This document shows, piece by piece, positions 33,001 to 44,544 of a stretch of DNA of 64,000 nt. Under the pieces are notes generated by a model. That model made no database searches. It was not told the origin of the DNA and worked only from the letters and a program-made list of their open reading frames with translations. The stretch is from Gnetum montanum (taxonomy: Eukaryota > Streptophyta > Gnetopsida > Gnetales > Gnetaceae): assembly GCA_015680685.1 (NCBI GenBank), contig MNCI01002879.1, forward strand, positions 35,800 through 99,799. The letters are read 5' to 3'. The position numbers and the translations under genes were made by a program. The first letter of the stretch is position 1; every line of letters begins with the position of its first letter.

Positions 33001-36000
33001 TGTTGGCACATTTTGGCCATTTCATGGAACAACAAGAGTATATATTAGAAAAAGACAATTTGTAAAACAATGTATGGTTGAAAATTTAAAAATAAACATG
33101 TGGCTTTAAGGTTATGGGTTGAAAAATTTTCAAAAGAGTGTTTCAGGTGAGAATGTTGAAGATGATAAAGCATCCAAATTTCTTTTCAATAAAGTTACAT
33201 GAGTAGCCATATCTATACGATTTTTTATTCTTGAAAATGAAAATTCAAGGGATATTATAAGGATACCATGATTGTAAAGAATGGTTATAAATAACAATGG
33301 TTTGGAAGACCACTTTTACGAGTGATGTCCATGATTAAGAAAGTCAACTCTTAAAATAAACCCAACCAACATTTTTTTACAAAGAGGATATCTCTCTTAT
33401 ATAACCACTCATACTCAAGCTTAGCTAGGGAAGAAGGAACCCCGAAGTAACATGACTGGTGGCAGTTTTGAAAAGAGATCAACCTTGGACTTGAACTCGA
33501 ACCTAGTGCAGACCAATTCAGATTTCCGAGTTGCGTGTTTTTGTGCCATGGCCGCCGAAAGGGCAATCCCAAGAGAAGAAGAAGACACGTAGAGCCAGAG
33601 ATAGAAAGCAGCAGCTGAGAAATAATCATGGCAAACCTGAAATGGAAGAAGATGAGCTGGATGAGATCCTGGCGGTCAAGGATTTTGTTGCCCTAACTGA
33701 CATGTGGATCGCTATGGACGTGATGCACTCACAGTTTCATGTGTTCAACTCCAAAGGTAAAGCCAATGGAAGGAGTACAGCTCTGAAGCCTTTAATCGTA
33801 GATCTACAATAGCGTTAAAGACCACACGTAGGTGGATCAAGAAGTAGGGGATCTCCATCACAACGGTGTCATCCACGTATTCAAGCTCAATACTGGCCAA
33901 GATGACCAGGCCATCATGTTCATGCATGACTACGTTTCATAGGCCGAGGCCATTATAAGCCCGTTTCATGGGCGAGGATGATGATCATTTGGAGGTCTCC
34001 AATTGGTTCAAAGATTTGGTGCTTCGTATGCATTCTCAGACATTAATCATTTCCAGTTGTGGAGGTTGCTTTCTATCAGAGGAGGCAAGCTCCAAGATCA
34101 GCATGTTACGTTGCTTATTTATGGCAGATTCTTGATTCGTTAGCTAGACGATTCGGATTCCTACTAGTTCTCCATTCCTGGGGTAGGGTTTCTCCTAAAA
34201 GAGCATTAGTCAGGGGCCTCTTCTAGGACGACCACCACTATCGCTGCATCGTCGAGCTCTCATTCCACATGGAGGTCCACGCTATATGGCTGAGGCATGA
34301 CTACATTATTGTTGTGCTAGAGCACAAGGTTTACATTTACACTTTTGGGGATCTCAAGCTTCTGCACTAGATTGACATACTACCAAACCCTACTAGCCTC
34401 TACGCTATTTCACATGACCTAGCAAAATTCGTTCTTGCGTGCTCAGGGCTCCACCATGGCTAGGTGCACCTTGAGAACTACGGGTCAAAGTAGATGAAGT
34501 TCATTACCGAATTAACGATTTATGGTCTTTTGGGACCGTTCTGGTGTGAGCCCTTCATCTAGCTGTGTGTCCAGAAAGCGTAGAGGAATTATCAGGTCCC
34601 TGGATTAGCATTTCATGGATAGATATGCCTTCAGAGACCACTCAGGATTGTAGAATTCATCATTATTTGGTCTCGCCAGCTATGAAGAATACGTTAAGAT
34701 AATGAGACAGAGTGAGATAAGACTAGGTGCATGGTAAGCATTACTGAAGCATGTATTTAGTTATGTCTTTGGGCATGGGCAATAGGTTGCATTAAAGCCC
34801 CTAGGTTCCTACCAAATGAGTGCATTACTGTACATAGTGTCTTTGGATTACAACAAATGCTTCTACAACCTGAGGAGGACGTTGCTGAGCATAGATGAAT
34901 ATTTCATGTAAGAATTTGCTTTAAAAAAAAAGAAGTTTACATTGAAAAGATAATTATGTAGCATCATTTGTAAAGAAGACATTTGGCTATTATTCCTTTT
35001 ATTCCTATGGAAGTTGTAACTTCCTATGATAGTTACAACTATGATATTTGTAACTAATTTTAATTTTGATTACCATGAAGACACTTGGCAATTAAAAAGG
35101 CCCATGGTCAACTATAGCTTATTTATCTTCATGGTGACCACTTGGCGGCTGAAGGACCATTTGGCAACTAAATAGGCCACTTGGCAACTACAACTTTTTT
35201 GTCTCCATGGTGAGCACTTGGCAACTGAATGAAGACACTTGGCAGTTGAATAGGACACTTGTCCATTGTAGTTTTTCTCTCTCTATGGTGGTTATAACCA
35301 CCCAAGATATTTTGTAACTTACCTACCTACCTTTGAACCCTATAAAAAGGCTTTAGGGGTCAAGGAGGAAGGATCATCATCAACAAGGGTCTCATTTTCT
35401 ATTAGCTAGCACTTGGGCTCTCACTTGGAGACACTTTGAGTCTTGGAAGAAGAGCATTGTAAAGAAGAAATTGTGAACGATTGCTTGTAAGATGGCTTGC
35501 TAAAGAAAAGATTTCAGCCTCTTTGTCATAGTTCTGTGAGTTATGTTTTATTTTTATTTTGTTTAAATTGTTTAGCTAGTGGTTTAGATAGTATCATCCT
35601 TGGCAAGTAATTTTGGGATTTTTAGATTGCTCTTATCGTTCTTGTTGCCCGATAGGAAATTTCTGTTAAAATTTTGTCATAGAAGTGCTTGTGTTTAAAA
35701 GCCTTAAGAGCATTTTAGTAGTAAATTTTGTTATTTTTCAATGTATAGGAACTGCTATTGAGATCATTTTAAGACAGCTTCTGCTTGTAGTCATGCCGTT
35801 AAACGATTCAATAGTCTAGAGGGTTCAGAAAATATTTGGTATTTTGATGGGATCAGAATAGCTTCTTTTTATCTTTAAAGTGAATCTCTGTGGTATTTCA
35901 ATCAGAAATTGTCAAGTCTTTTGAAGGTTTTGTTGAATGCAATTGTTGACATCCATTATCTAGCCAAAATGGAGTCTCGTACATGGTAGTTTACGTAGTA

Positions 36001-36593
36001 ATTTTTTGGTAGCATAGCAGGATTGTCTTGAAGAAATTGCTTATTTGAGCCTTGGAAGTTTGAAAAATTCATAGTTATTGAATTTGGAATAGCTTTATTG
36101 CGAAGTGTTTACTTGTGTCATTTTACCTTGTTTAAATATTTGAGGTGCATGCAAATCTGTTTTCGTTTCTATCTATTTCCATTGAATCTTGCTCTATTTA
36201 TAGTTTTCTTGTGGAACTATCTCTTTCTCTAGGGAAAATTAGAGGTAGATTCGCAGAATTGTGCTCAAATGTTTTGGCAAAATTTTATTTGTTACAAGTA
36301 GGTATTATAAGGACCACGTAGACTAAGCAATTGAACAAAATAGGAACTCTCAATAACTCACAATACTTGGCAAAGTTGGCTGAATCTCTTTAAGACAATT
36401 CATCGATAGTTTACACATAACGTAATTGTTTCATTTTTCACAACCGCATGCCGCAACAGCACACACACATAATCACATTAACTACTGAGTTTATTTGGAG
36501 GTGTCTAGGCTTTGGTGTTTCTAGAGACCAATAGGCACCTAAATCCTATTTGAGGACACTTTTTGGTGGTCGCGTCCCAAACGGTCACCAACA
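33001..36593 (+). repeat. Element B 3' LTR
   Basis: Collinear with the 5' LTR at a constant offset of 6188 or 6189 bases and nearly equal in length. Ends GGTCACCAACA, then CTACC. Carries the second CACTTGGC array (35082-35263) and TATA box (35340-35350). Reading frames in its U3 have more stops than in the 5' copy. Confidence 0.94.
34149..34487 (+). pseudogene. Captured ATG18/PROPPIN fragment (3' LTR copy)
   Basis: Same fragment as 27961-28299, at the offset expected for the LTR. Recognisable as VRHDYIIVVLEHKV-like text, but interrupted by TAG stops (for example where TGG or CAG is expected near 34228 and 34368). I counted roughly 19 differences in 165 bases against the 5' copy over the second half, more than in the LTR ends. 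Confidence 0.8.
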
Positions 36594-36598
36594 CTACC

Positions 36599-36745
36599 AC
36601 TAGTCTAAGTGGGAAGACAGTGAGCTACAATCAAAGCCTAACAATCTAGATACCACAACTAGTTTGATCCATAGAATTCAATTGGATCATGCATGAATGC
36701 TTGTGATTCATATGGTTAGGTGTAGGGGTACCTCACTACTCATTA
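36599..36745 (+). repeat. A3 3' LTR, right part
   Basis: Resumes after the second CTACC with ACTAGTCTAAGTGGGAAG, as in the uninterrupted 5' LTR (20451-20470), and ends CTCATTA before the GAAAT target copy. Confidence 0.93.
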
Positions 36746-36750
36746 GAAAT

Positions 36751-37440
36751 AAACCCAAGTCATTACTGACCTAATGAATTAAGAAGTTGAAAAATCAATT
36801 TACATACTAGAATTACAAGAAAGATGTATACTAACCTAGTTAACAACCAAATCATTATGCAACAGAAATCCATCATTGAAAATGATAATATTATGTTGAA
36901 AAGATGTATGATACCCATGAAAAGACATGAATTAGGAGAGAATCTAAGTTTAAAGATGGCAACATACAATGTGCTTGCAAGGTCCTTAGCCAATGAAAGA
37001 CAATATCCACTATGTCCATCTTAAGCCTTGAATAGGCACAAATACTGATACTCACACATCCTTGTAAAATTATAAAATTTAAATCTTGATGTTTTGTACC
37101 TACAAGAAGTCCTATTATTATAACTCCTATAGCAAGTTGGGATACAAAGATATCTATAAGTAAAAAAGGTTAAGTAATGTTTCTTCCTATGAGCCATACC
37201 AATTAGCCTATTGCATGAATGATAACATGGATGGTTGCACAATCTTCTATAAAGAAGTTGAGTTCTAGTTGATGAAAAGGTTCAAATGAAGATTAAAAAA
37301 AGTGTTTTAAAATTCTAGAACTTTAAGTCACGAGGAGTAAGAAAGGATCAAGATTCCAAAAAAGTCCTATAGCCTTAGCATTAGTACTTAAAATTTAGTC
37401 ATCAAGAAGGTGTGTATGTATGATCAACACACATTTGATA
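36751..37440 (+). pseudogene. CCR4-like exonuclease-endonuclease-phosphatase fragment
   Basis: Decayed fragment resembling plant CCR4-type deadenylases. One frame gives MATYNVLARSLANERQYPLC (about 36957-37020), matching the F-V-SYNVLA opening of the nuclease domain. It is followed, with frame changes, by SDVLYLQEV-like text near 37085-37110 (LCLQEV motif), GYKDIYK near 37140, and MDGCTIFYKEVEF near 37215-37265 (DGCATF-K motif). Several stops and shifts, no start or end. These enzymes shorten mRNA poly(A) tails. The order and spacing of three family motifs make chance unlikely. Intron-free spacing suggests a retrocopy or one exon. It adjoins the A3 insertion site. Confidence 0.6.
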
Positions 37441-37499
37441 GTCAATATAACATGTCCATATATTAGAATTTTTTAAGTATCCCACTTGGTTAAATAGAT

Positions 37500-38408
37500 T
37501 GATGGGTCATGATTGGCTGCATCAATGAGGCCTCATCGATGCAGCCTCGTCGATGAGGCCTCATCAATGTAACCCTATTGATGCATCATTTGCTACTTCG
37601 ATGCAGCCCCATCGACATAGGGTCCATTTGTTACTATAAATATGTGCTCACAAGCCATATTTATGACATATGATAAATAGTAGTAGCCAAACTCTTACAG
37701 TTTGTTCATTTGAAAGTTAGAATACTTTTTCTAAGTGCTTGTAGTAGGAGTCATTGAGTATATGGATCTTTATTCAAGCATTGTTATACCTGAGCACAAT
37801 AGTATGTATGACAATAAAGATGAGCTTCTTGATAAACCTTGTAGCATTCTGGATAGTTTAGATATTTTTTTATGTATTTAATGCTTTTAGTTAATTATTT
37901 AATGTTTTCAAGAAATTAAGCTAATTAAGCAAGATAAGCTAGATAGATTAAATACATAAGTACAGCCGCTTCGAGTGTAACACATATTCACTTGGTAATC
38001 CTAGCAACATTATTAGTTGGTATGCCTAGTAGAGTAGCACTTGGTAACCTAGCAGTGAATACATGGGTTTAGGATGTGTATGGAAAGTGGGATTGGATGT
38101 TTATGTTAGGATTAGTTAGAGATCAATTAGTTAATTTACATTAGTCATTAAATTACTTTATCGCTCTCTTCAAAGCACTAAAGAACATAAAATATGAAAT
38201 GATAAAAATCATATGCCTTGATTTCACTTAAACATACCTTTGTACTTCACAAGTGTAATTGGGAGGACAACAAATGATCTTAGGGCAAGGTTCATTGCCT
38301 AGAATACTAGTGCATTGGAAACTATAAACTCCATGGAATTTGACTAGATTGCATGTGAATACTTTGTGATTCGTATGGTTTGGTGTATGGGTACCTCGTT
38401 ACTCATCA
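37500..38408 (+). repeat. A4 5' LTR
   Basis: Starts TGATGGGTCATG and ends GTTACTCATCA. TATA box TATAAATA at 37635-37642, AATAAA at 37813-37818. The U3 contains an ATCGATG-type repeat cluster where S1 has GATATCG. Confidence 0.88.
37517..37615 (+). repeat. ATCGATG/AGGCC repeat cluster in A4 U3
   Basis: About six near copies of CATCGATGCAGCC or CATCRATGAGGCC in tandem, for example at 37529, 37544 and 37556, directly upstream of the TATA box. It occupies the same place as the GATATCG cluster of S1 and A1 but uses a different self-complementary core. Confidence 0.75.
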
Positions 38409-38409
38409 T

Positions 38410-38427
38410 TGGTGCCATTTTTGAGGA
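38410..38427 (+). promoter_or_regulatory. A4 primer-binding site (tRNA-Asp type, decayed)
   Basis: TGGTGCCATTTTTGAGGA, one base after the LTR. Matches TGGCGCCGTTGCCGGGGA except at CpG positions and a few others. Confidence 0.72.
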
Positions 38428-38582
38428 CTTTATTTGTTGAACATGCATTATCTAGGATTAGTGATCATTATTAATATCATTGGATGATGTCAAGGTCAAC
38501 ATCACTCTCACACAACATATAACTACTAAGCACATTGATAATTTTATTTATTTTACAAAATTTTTTATTTCCATAGGCATGA

Positions 38583-41040
38583 AGATGTCAAACTACTAGT
38601 TCCACAAGAGTGCAAAGTGGTATATACTCATCCAGATGAGTATGTACCAGACTTCACCTTCATCCTACACTAGGATGAGTAGTTTTGAAGACATGATATG
38701 GAGGGCAACATCATATTGCCCCTTGATATGCTAGGGGTGCTCTTTCAAACTCTTGAAAAGTTGGGCATCCTATATCTTCATAAAGAATACATTGTGAATG
38801 GTTATGAAACTTGAGATTACTAGCCCACTAAAACACAATGTAGGAGAGATTGAAACCAAGTGAAGCAACATGAGTTAATGAAGGGGAAACACTTTAATAA
38901 TCCTTTGTTCTTGCTAAACCAAGATGATAATATGGATCCTTCCTTGAGGGTTCCCCACATGAAGATTCTCCACCCTCTATTGTTGGTGATGTGGATGTGA
39001 CCTGAACCTATGACACACTATTCATAAAGTAGGTTTAAAAAAAGGTGATGGCCAAGGTAGGGACTTGGGTAAACATCATAATGGCAAGGGATCTAAGGAT
39101 GATGGTCATAATGAGTGAAGAGGTGGTGGTGGAAATCGTGATGGTGGTGGTAGTCCACCTTCCTCTTCATCCTCTTCATCTAATTCCAAATAGTTCTCTT
39201 CATCATCTAGTTCTAATAGAAGCTACTAAAGAAATAATCATGATGAAGGTGATTAGCAAGACAACAATGATCATAGAGCCTACTAAGAATGTAAGGGTAA
39301 CAAAGGACATCATCAGAGACAACACAATAATGATGATGATGAACCTCTATTGGCAACTCAAAGTATGCTTAACATTGCAGAGGCACTAAAGATTTCAACT
39401 AGGCGTATGAAAGATAGTTAGATTAAGCACTTAGATATGAAAAATATTTTAAGACTTGAGAGGGGATACAATTCTAATCCAAAAATACATCTACAAGTTT
39501 TCATAATGCCTATGCCCTACAAAACATTGAAAATGATTGGTAGAAATTCAAGCTCTTCCCTTGGATACTCATCAAGGAAGTTAAAAGCTAGTACCAATCC
39601 TTGGACTAGAATCCATTCACCGATGGAGTACCATGTTAGAACTATTTGATGATAAATACTAGATGTACTCTAGAGTATCCTAAGAAGGTAAATCCAAGGT
39701 TGGAAATAAGGAACATGCAAACCATTGGATGTTACCATGGGTAGATATTATTCACTCTTACATCGATGTCCTAGCCATGGTTATTCTCAAAGGGAACAAC
39801 TTCGCCACATCATAGATGGGCTTAGAGTAGAAACTAGAAGAAATCTTAGGGTTTATGTCCAAATAAGACTATTTGAATTAAGAGCTCATAAGATCCAAAG
39901 GCTTATAGAGCAGGTAGTGAAAGAAGAAGGTGATTTACGAAAAAGAGAAAGTACAGAAGAGTATAATAGGAACACTTCCATAAGAAAAGAAAGGAGGTTT
40001 GATTTTGTGATGAGGAGGAGTCACCACTCGATGAAGTGGTGAATAGGAAAACCTTGCTTGTTCAAAAATCTAATTTTGACATTTTGGCAAAGGTTGATAA
40101 ATTATGGGACTTTTTGGATGAAAATTTACAAACTACTATGAAAATTACTAAGGCATCCAAAGAATAGAATAGTGATTATGAGCGTAGGAGGTGGAAAGAA
40201 GTTGAATGTGGGTACTAGAGAGGCAAGGTCAAGGCTACCATAGTAGAAGAAGTGGTAGAGATAGACTCCGAAGATGATATTGGTTATGACATTTTTCAAT
40301 ATGAACATCCGAAGGGATGTTTTCCTGTAGTGTAACACTTACAAGAGTCTGGGATGCATGCGTTGAATCCTTGACTAGCACATAGGCAAGCACCTAGATA
40401 ATTACCTTATCCTCAAGGTAATCCAAGGTAGTTCCACTAGAAATAACAAGCTTATTATCCAAGTGGGGTTCCACCACAATCATTTGAGCAATACCAATAG
40501 TGGCACCAACCAGAATCATGGGGAATGCCACCACCTAGGCAGTAGTACCCCTATAGGCAACTAGATCCATATGGGTACCATGTTTAATAGTCCATTTCTC
40601 CAAGAAGTTCTACAAGACACACCTCATTTCAACATCACTATTACCCTGCAAAGTACCATAGAACACATTCACCATCTACTCAAGGAGAGAACCCATATCC
40701 ATACCACCCTCCACATTTGTCTACACACATCCCTTCACCCTTAACCTAGTTATCTCCTACTTTTTCCATGCAAGGAGAAATTTCTTCATAGCCACAACAA
40801 TGAAATTCTACAATGGTTTTACATTCAAAATTGGTTTTTCTACTGGGTGGTTTAGATAATTGATCTAGGAAATGACCCTTTTTTGACCCAACAATCCTCC
40901 CAAACCCTCACAACCTAATGTGGCTAGTCATCTTGCATCCCCAACACCCTCATCCTTTGCATCAAACATCTTCAAGTATCCTTGAAACCAAACACCACCT
41001 CAGATCTACACTATGATGTTAACTCATACTGTTTCTGATT
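38583..41040 (+). pseudogene. A4 gag, decayed
   Basis: Gag pieces in several frames: VVYTHPDEYVPDFTFIL-like text near 38615-38670 (shared with A1), an acidic/Ser/Asn-rich section (39010-39330), the block LNIAEALKISTRRMKDS (39370-39420), capsid text to about 39900, and the RAHKIQRLIEQVVKEEGDL segment (39880-39935) equivalent to A1 12228-12150. A Pro/Tyr/Gln-rich carboxyl part with many TAG stops runs to about 41000. Non-functional structural protein. Confidence 0.72.
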
Positions 41041-41099
41041 GGATCAAGGTTGGTAATCTTTCCATGAAAGGATTTGACTTGGGAAGTTCACTCATTTAC

Positions 41100-41510
41100 C
41101 TATAGATCACTGGACATGAGCCATGAAAGGCTCTTCTTAATTCTGGTTCTAGTGTCAATTTCATCTCTCATGACATGTACAAGAGATGAAACCTACCACC
41201 TCTCAAGAAGAGCAACATCCATTTAGGATTAGTAGATCAATCAATCACTATTCCTTTGAAATTAGTGAAGGATAGTATGATCATAGTTGGTAAGTGGTCC
41301 TATCCTACTGATTTTTAGGTGATCAAGGTTGAAAACTACAAAGTTGACTTTCCCATCATTATGGGAAGAGCATGGTTAAGCATGGTTGATGCATGTATGG
41401 TCATAAGGGATATCTCCTTAGAAATCTCCAAGGAAAATGAATTTGAAATGCTAGAGAAGAAACGTGTTCCATGAATTATGTGCAGTGATAATGGATGCAA
41501 TTACGTGAAA
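41100..41510 (+). pseudogene. A4 aspartic protease, decayed
   Basis: KALLNSGSSVNFISHDMY near 41130-41185 carries the active site with Asp changed to Asn (NSG for DSG). It is followed by PPLKKSNIHLGLVDQSI and FPIIMGRAWLSMVD (about 41350-41395), matching A1. Ends near RDISLEISKENEF. The substitution plus stops make it inactive. Confidence 0.75.
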
Positions 41511-41769
41511 AATATTTGGTTCATCCAAACTACATACGTTAGTGTGCGCAAGAAATAGATATTCAAAGGTATATGTACGTAGTAGCCACAAAATAAGAGG
41601 ACACCTAGTGGTTGATAGCTGACTCAAATAACGACACATAATGCATGAAACCAACTGAGAGCCTAACATGTGTTTATGTTGAAAGCATGGATAAACTTGG
41701 GCAAGTTCATCACCAACTTTCTGATGATGAAGATGATGATACCTATTAGGGAGAGTTGGAAATCTCTGA

Positions 41770-42887
41770 TAACTTCAAGTAGAAGCCCCTACAGTTAAAA
41801 ACTCTACCAACTAGCATGGAGTATGCATTCTTAAACAATCGTAAGCTACTCATAATCAATGCCAAACTTGATCTTGAACAAAAAGAAAAGTTTTTGAAGG
41901 TGGTGAAAAAATGGCCAATAGCCTTTGCTTGGTCATATCCTAAGCTAACTAGAATTGATCCAAGGATAATCCAACATCGCATTTACACTGACTCAGCCAT
42001 GAAGCCAAGAAGGTAGCTATAAAGATGGCTGAATTCCAAATTGAAGTAGATCATCAAGGAGGAAATAGAAAAACTCCTTAAGGTAGGGTTCATCTATTCC
42101 ATCACGGATAGTGAGTGGGTTAGCACACTCATAATTATGCCAAAGAAAGGTGGCAAGTGGTGGGTTTGCATCGAATTCAAGCTATTGAACATGGTAACAT
42201 TTAAAGATCATTTTTCATTGCCATTTGTGGACCAAGTGTTGGACACTATCTCTAGACATTGCTATTATAGCTTCTTGGATGGTTATAGTGGCTATAACCA
42301 AATCCAAATTATGCCAGAAGATTAGGCCAAAATAACATTCATGAGCCCTTGTGAAACTTTTGCATATTGTAAGATGCTATTTAGTTTGTGGAATGTCCCT
42401 ACAACATTTCAATGCATGGTCCTCAGTATTTTCCAACAACAAGTAGTGGGGTAAACATCTTCATGGATGACTTCTCTACCTATGGGATTACATTTAAGCA
42501 AGCCCTAGATCACCTTGAGTAGGTTCTAAAAATATGTGTTAAAACAAACCATAGGTTCAATTAGTAGAAAAGTTGTCTAATGGTCTAGGAGAGCATAGTA
42601 TTGGGGCACCAAATTTTACAAGAAGGGATTGAGGTATACCTAGAGAAGATAAGGTTCATCTAAGAAATAACATGCCAACGAGAGATAGTTAAAGATGTTT
42701 GATCATTCCTTGGACATACTAGCTACTACTAGTAATTCATAGAGAATTTCTCTAAGATCACAAAGTTGTTGGTCAAGCTTATGAAGAAAGATGCTCCATT
42801 TATCTAGACCAAGGAGTGCAAACATGCATTCCAATAGTTAAAAGAAAAACTTGTAGAAACTCTAATTCTATGGGCACCAGACTAGTC
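41770..42887 (+). pseudogene. A4 reverse transcriptase, decayed
   Basis: The linker IAFAWSYPKLTRIDPRI (41816-42016) leads into RT: VGFIYSITDSEWVS, IMPKKGGKWWVC, LPFVDQVLDTIS, FLDGYSGYNQIQIMPED (42137-42325). The fingers/palm region with the MDDF box (about 42462-42476) survives in a shifted frame. GHQILQEGIEVY-like and YY-EFIENFSKI text mark the connection up to 42790. It breaks off in LVETLILWAPDWS-like sequence exactly where C1 begins. Confidence 0.83.
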
Positions 42888-44288
42888 TAAAACACCATAG
42901 AAATTGCAAATTGGCCTAAGGCGAAGATTCACGATCCGGGTGAAAGTTTACAACAAAAATCTAGAAGACAGAGTAGGGCAAAGGGGCATGCAGCATCAAG
43001 TATCCAAGTTTCATGAAAATTTTAACCTTACTTTGTTTTCTCCCTTTACGCTACATTACGCAACATAGCATAGTGTCGCTCAGCCCGATATCAGAAAGTA
43101 ACTTACTTCGGCAATTTTGACGAAGTTTAAAGTTTAAGACTTGTCGCATATTCTACTAAGACTTTTGTTCAGGGCTGAATTTTAACGAGCTTCAAGAAAA
43201 GCAAAGTTAGAGTCAAAGGAAGCACGGTAGATTGATTTCTTCTTTTTTGCAGATTGGTCACTTTATGCTCATTTTTGCAGATTGGTCGCTTTACGCTCAT
43301 TATGCTACACAGCGTAGACAAGAGTAATTTATTGTAAAGTTGACCATTTTTATGCTCTATTACGCTTTGCGGCGTGAATGAGTGTAAAACAACTTGAATC
43401 AACTACTTCCATGTTCTACTACGCTTTGCCACAATGAAGCGTAAACAAGTGTAATACAACGTAAAGTCGACTAAGGCACTACCAGATACACATCTACTAT
43501 CCACACGCACAATATGCTGATGAGCGTATTGTGCGTAATCATGAAGCAGCTTTAGCGGAAGTGGTTGATAGCGTACTTTGCTCCCCTTCCCAAAAATGTG
43601 ATGCGACATGATCAATTTCAACATAAAGTTTACCAAGTCAACTGTATTTTGAAGGTTCGAGACACATGTCATCAGGGTCATGCCTTCTCCACGTACTATT
43701 GAACCTATAAGTACTCCAGTTGACGAAGGAATCAAAAGAGGAGGAATCTTGGACTTTTGGCAGCATCATCTTTAGCAGAGACAGAGACATTTGCTTGAGC
43801 ATTGGCAGCAGGAGTGATTAGTCCTTTGGTGAAGATACAGTTCTCTCCATTGGCTATCATTGGTAGTTTTGAGCAGAGACTACTAGAGGCAAAAGGAGCA
43901 GATTAGAGATCGAGAGATCATCTGGTGCGGTTGGCAAGATCTATTGATCAGAAACAGTTGATCAATAGAAATTCAAGCTTGAACTTCCTTGCATCCCATC
44001 TTTGGCTTACGAGGTAGATCGAACTCCATTCTGTACTCCTTGTTGAATAGTTTTCTTGTTATTTTGTATATACTTCACACAAGATAACTGAAGTTTTCCT
44101 TTAGAACTTTGTATACAATATACTTAGTTTTTGGTTCAAAGTACAGATCTTGGAATTGCGCATTTTCTTAAATCTGATCCTTCCTATTGTGTTGACGTTG
44201 TCGTTATTCCNACACAGATCCGTGGTTAAGACTGTGTACATGGGTTCCATTTGGTATTTTCCAGCGGCTGACGTTTTTCATTGTTACA
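42888..44288 (+). repeat. C1 5' LTR, with ambiguous base and apparent deletion
   Basis: Starts TAAAACACCATAG (TGAAACACC in the partner) and ends TTGTTACA. 1401 bases against 1582 in 58684-60265. Most of the difference is a missing block of roughly 160 bases at position 44211, where the sequence has a single N. A 28-base word (TTGCAGATTGGTC...) is tandemly duplicated at 43247-43301, also in the partner LTR (59067-59121). Confidence 0.9.
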
Positions 44289-44294
44289 GTTTTC

Positions 44295-44311
44295 TGGCAC
44301 TAGAAGGAGGG
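44295..44311 (+). promoter_or_regulatory. C1 primer-binding site (Tat type)
   Basis: TGGCACTAGAAGGAGGG, six bases (GTTTTC) after the LTR; the canonical form is TGGCGCTAGAAGGAGGG. The copy after the next LTR (60272) has two further changes. Confidence 0.82.
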
Positions 44312-44544
44312 CCAGATAAAGCTTCGATCTATATTTTATGGGTAGCCCTGTAAGGGATCTATACCCATGTCCATAAAAACGTAGACGTAATACCTCTAAG
44401 GAAGTTTATGGAGAATCGTGAGGTGTAGATTGGTCACAGTAACGATTCCTTTGGAATCCTACAGGGTAGAAAGCCCAATCATAGTTCTGTTTGGTCATCG
44501 TCTTTTCAATCCCGTTGTTTCTTCTCATTAACTTATCTGAGAAA

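Larger units (their letters stand above)
26813..36593 (+). mobile_element. Element B: giant-LTR, gag-PR-only retrotransposon
   Basis: A 9781-bp insertion into the A3 3' LTR with perfect target duplication CTACC (26808-26812 and 36594-36598). LTRs are 26813-30404 (3592 bp) and 33001-36593 (3593 bp), starting TGTTGGCA and ending CCAATA or CCAACA. The internal part (30405-33000) has a primer site like that of Tat element C1, a gag frame, an aspartic protease and a polypurine tract, but no RT, RNase H or integrase. LTRs therefore make up nearly three quarters of the element. This resembles the non-autonomous TR-GAG class, with protease retained. About eight differences in the first 160 LTR bases suggest moderate age. 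Mobilisation would need enzymes in trans. Confidence 0.93.
19816..36745 (+). mobile_element. Athila derivative A3 carrying two nested insertions
   Basis: Plus-strand element bounded by a perfect five-base target duplication GAAAT (19811-19815 and 36746-36750). Layout: 5' LTR 19816-20591, primer site, gag, 3' untranslated region, 3' LTR starting 26165. Solo LTR S1 (22558-23576) sits in gag and element B (26813-36593) sits in the 3' LTR. With these removed, A3 is about 6.1 kb. Gag passes directly into 3' untranslated sequence near 24160, so protease, RT, RNase H and integrase are absent. It is either an internally deleted copy or a gag-only non-autonomous form. The LTR end at 36745 reads CTCATTA instead of CTCATCA. 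Confidence 0.9.
37500..42887 (+). mobile_element. Athila-lineage element A4, cut by C1
   Basis: Plus-strand element with 5' LTR (37500-38408), primer site, gag, protease and RT in order; the RT/RNase H border is interrupted at 42887 by Tat element C1. The rest is not in the window. RT motifs (FLDGYSGYNQI, GFIYSITDSEWV) place it in Athila. All frames are broken. Confidence 0.88.
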
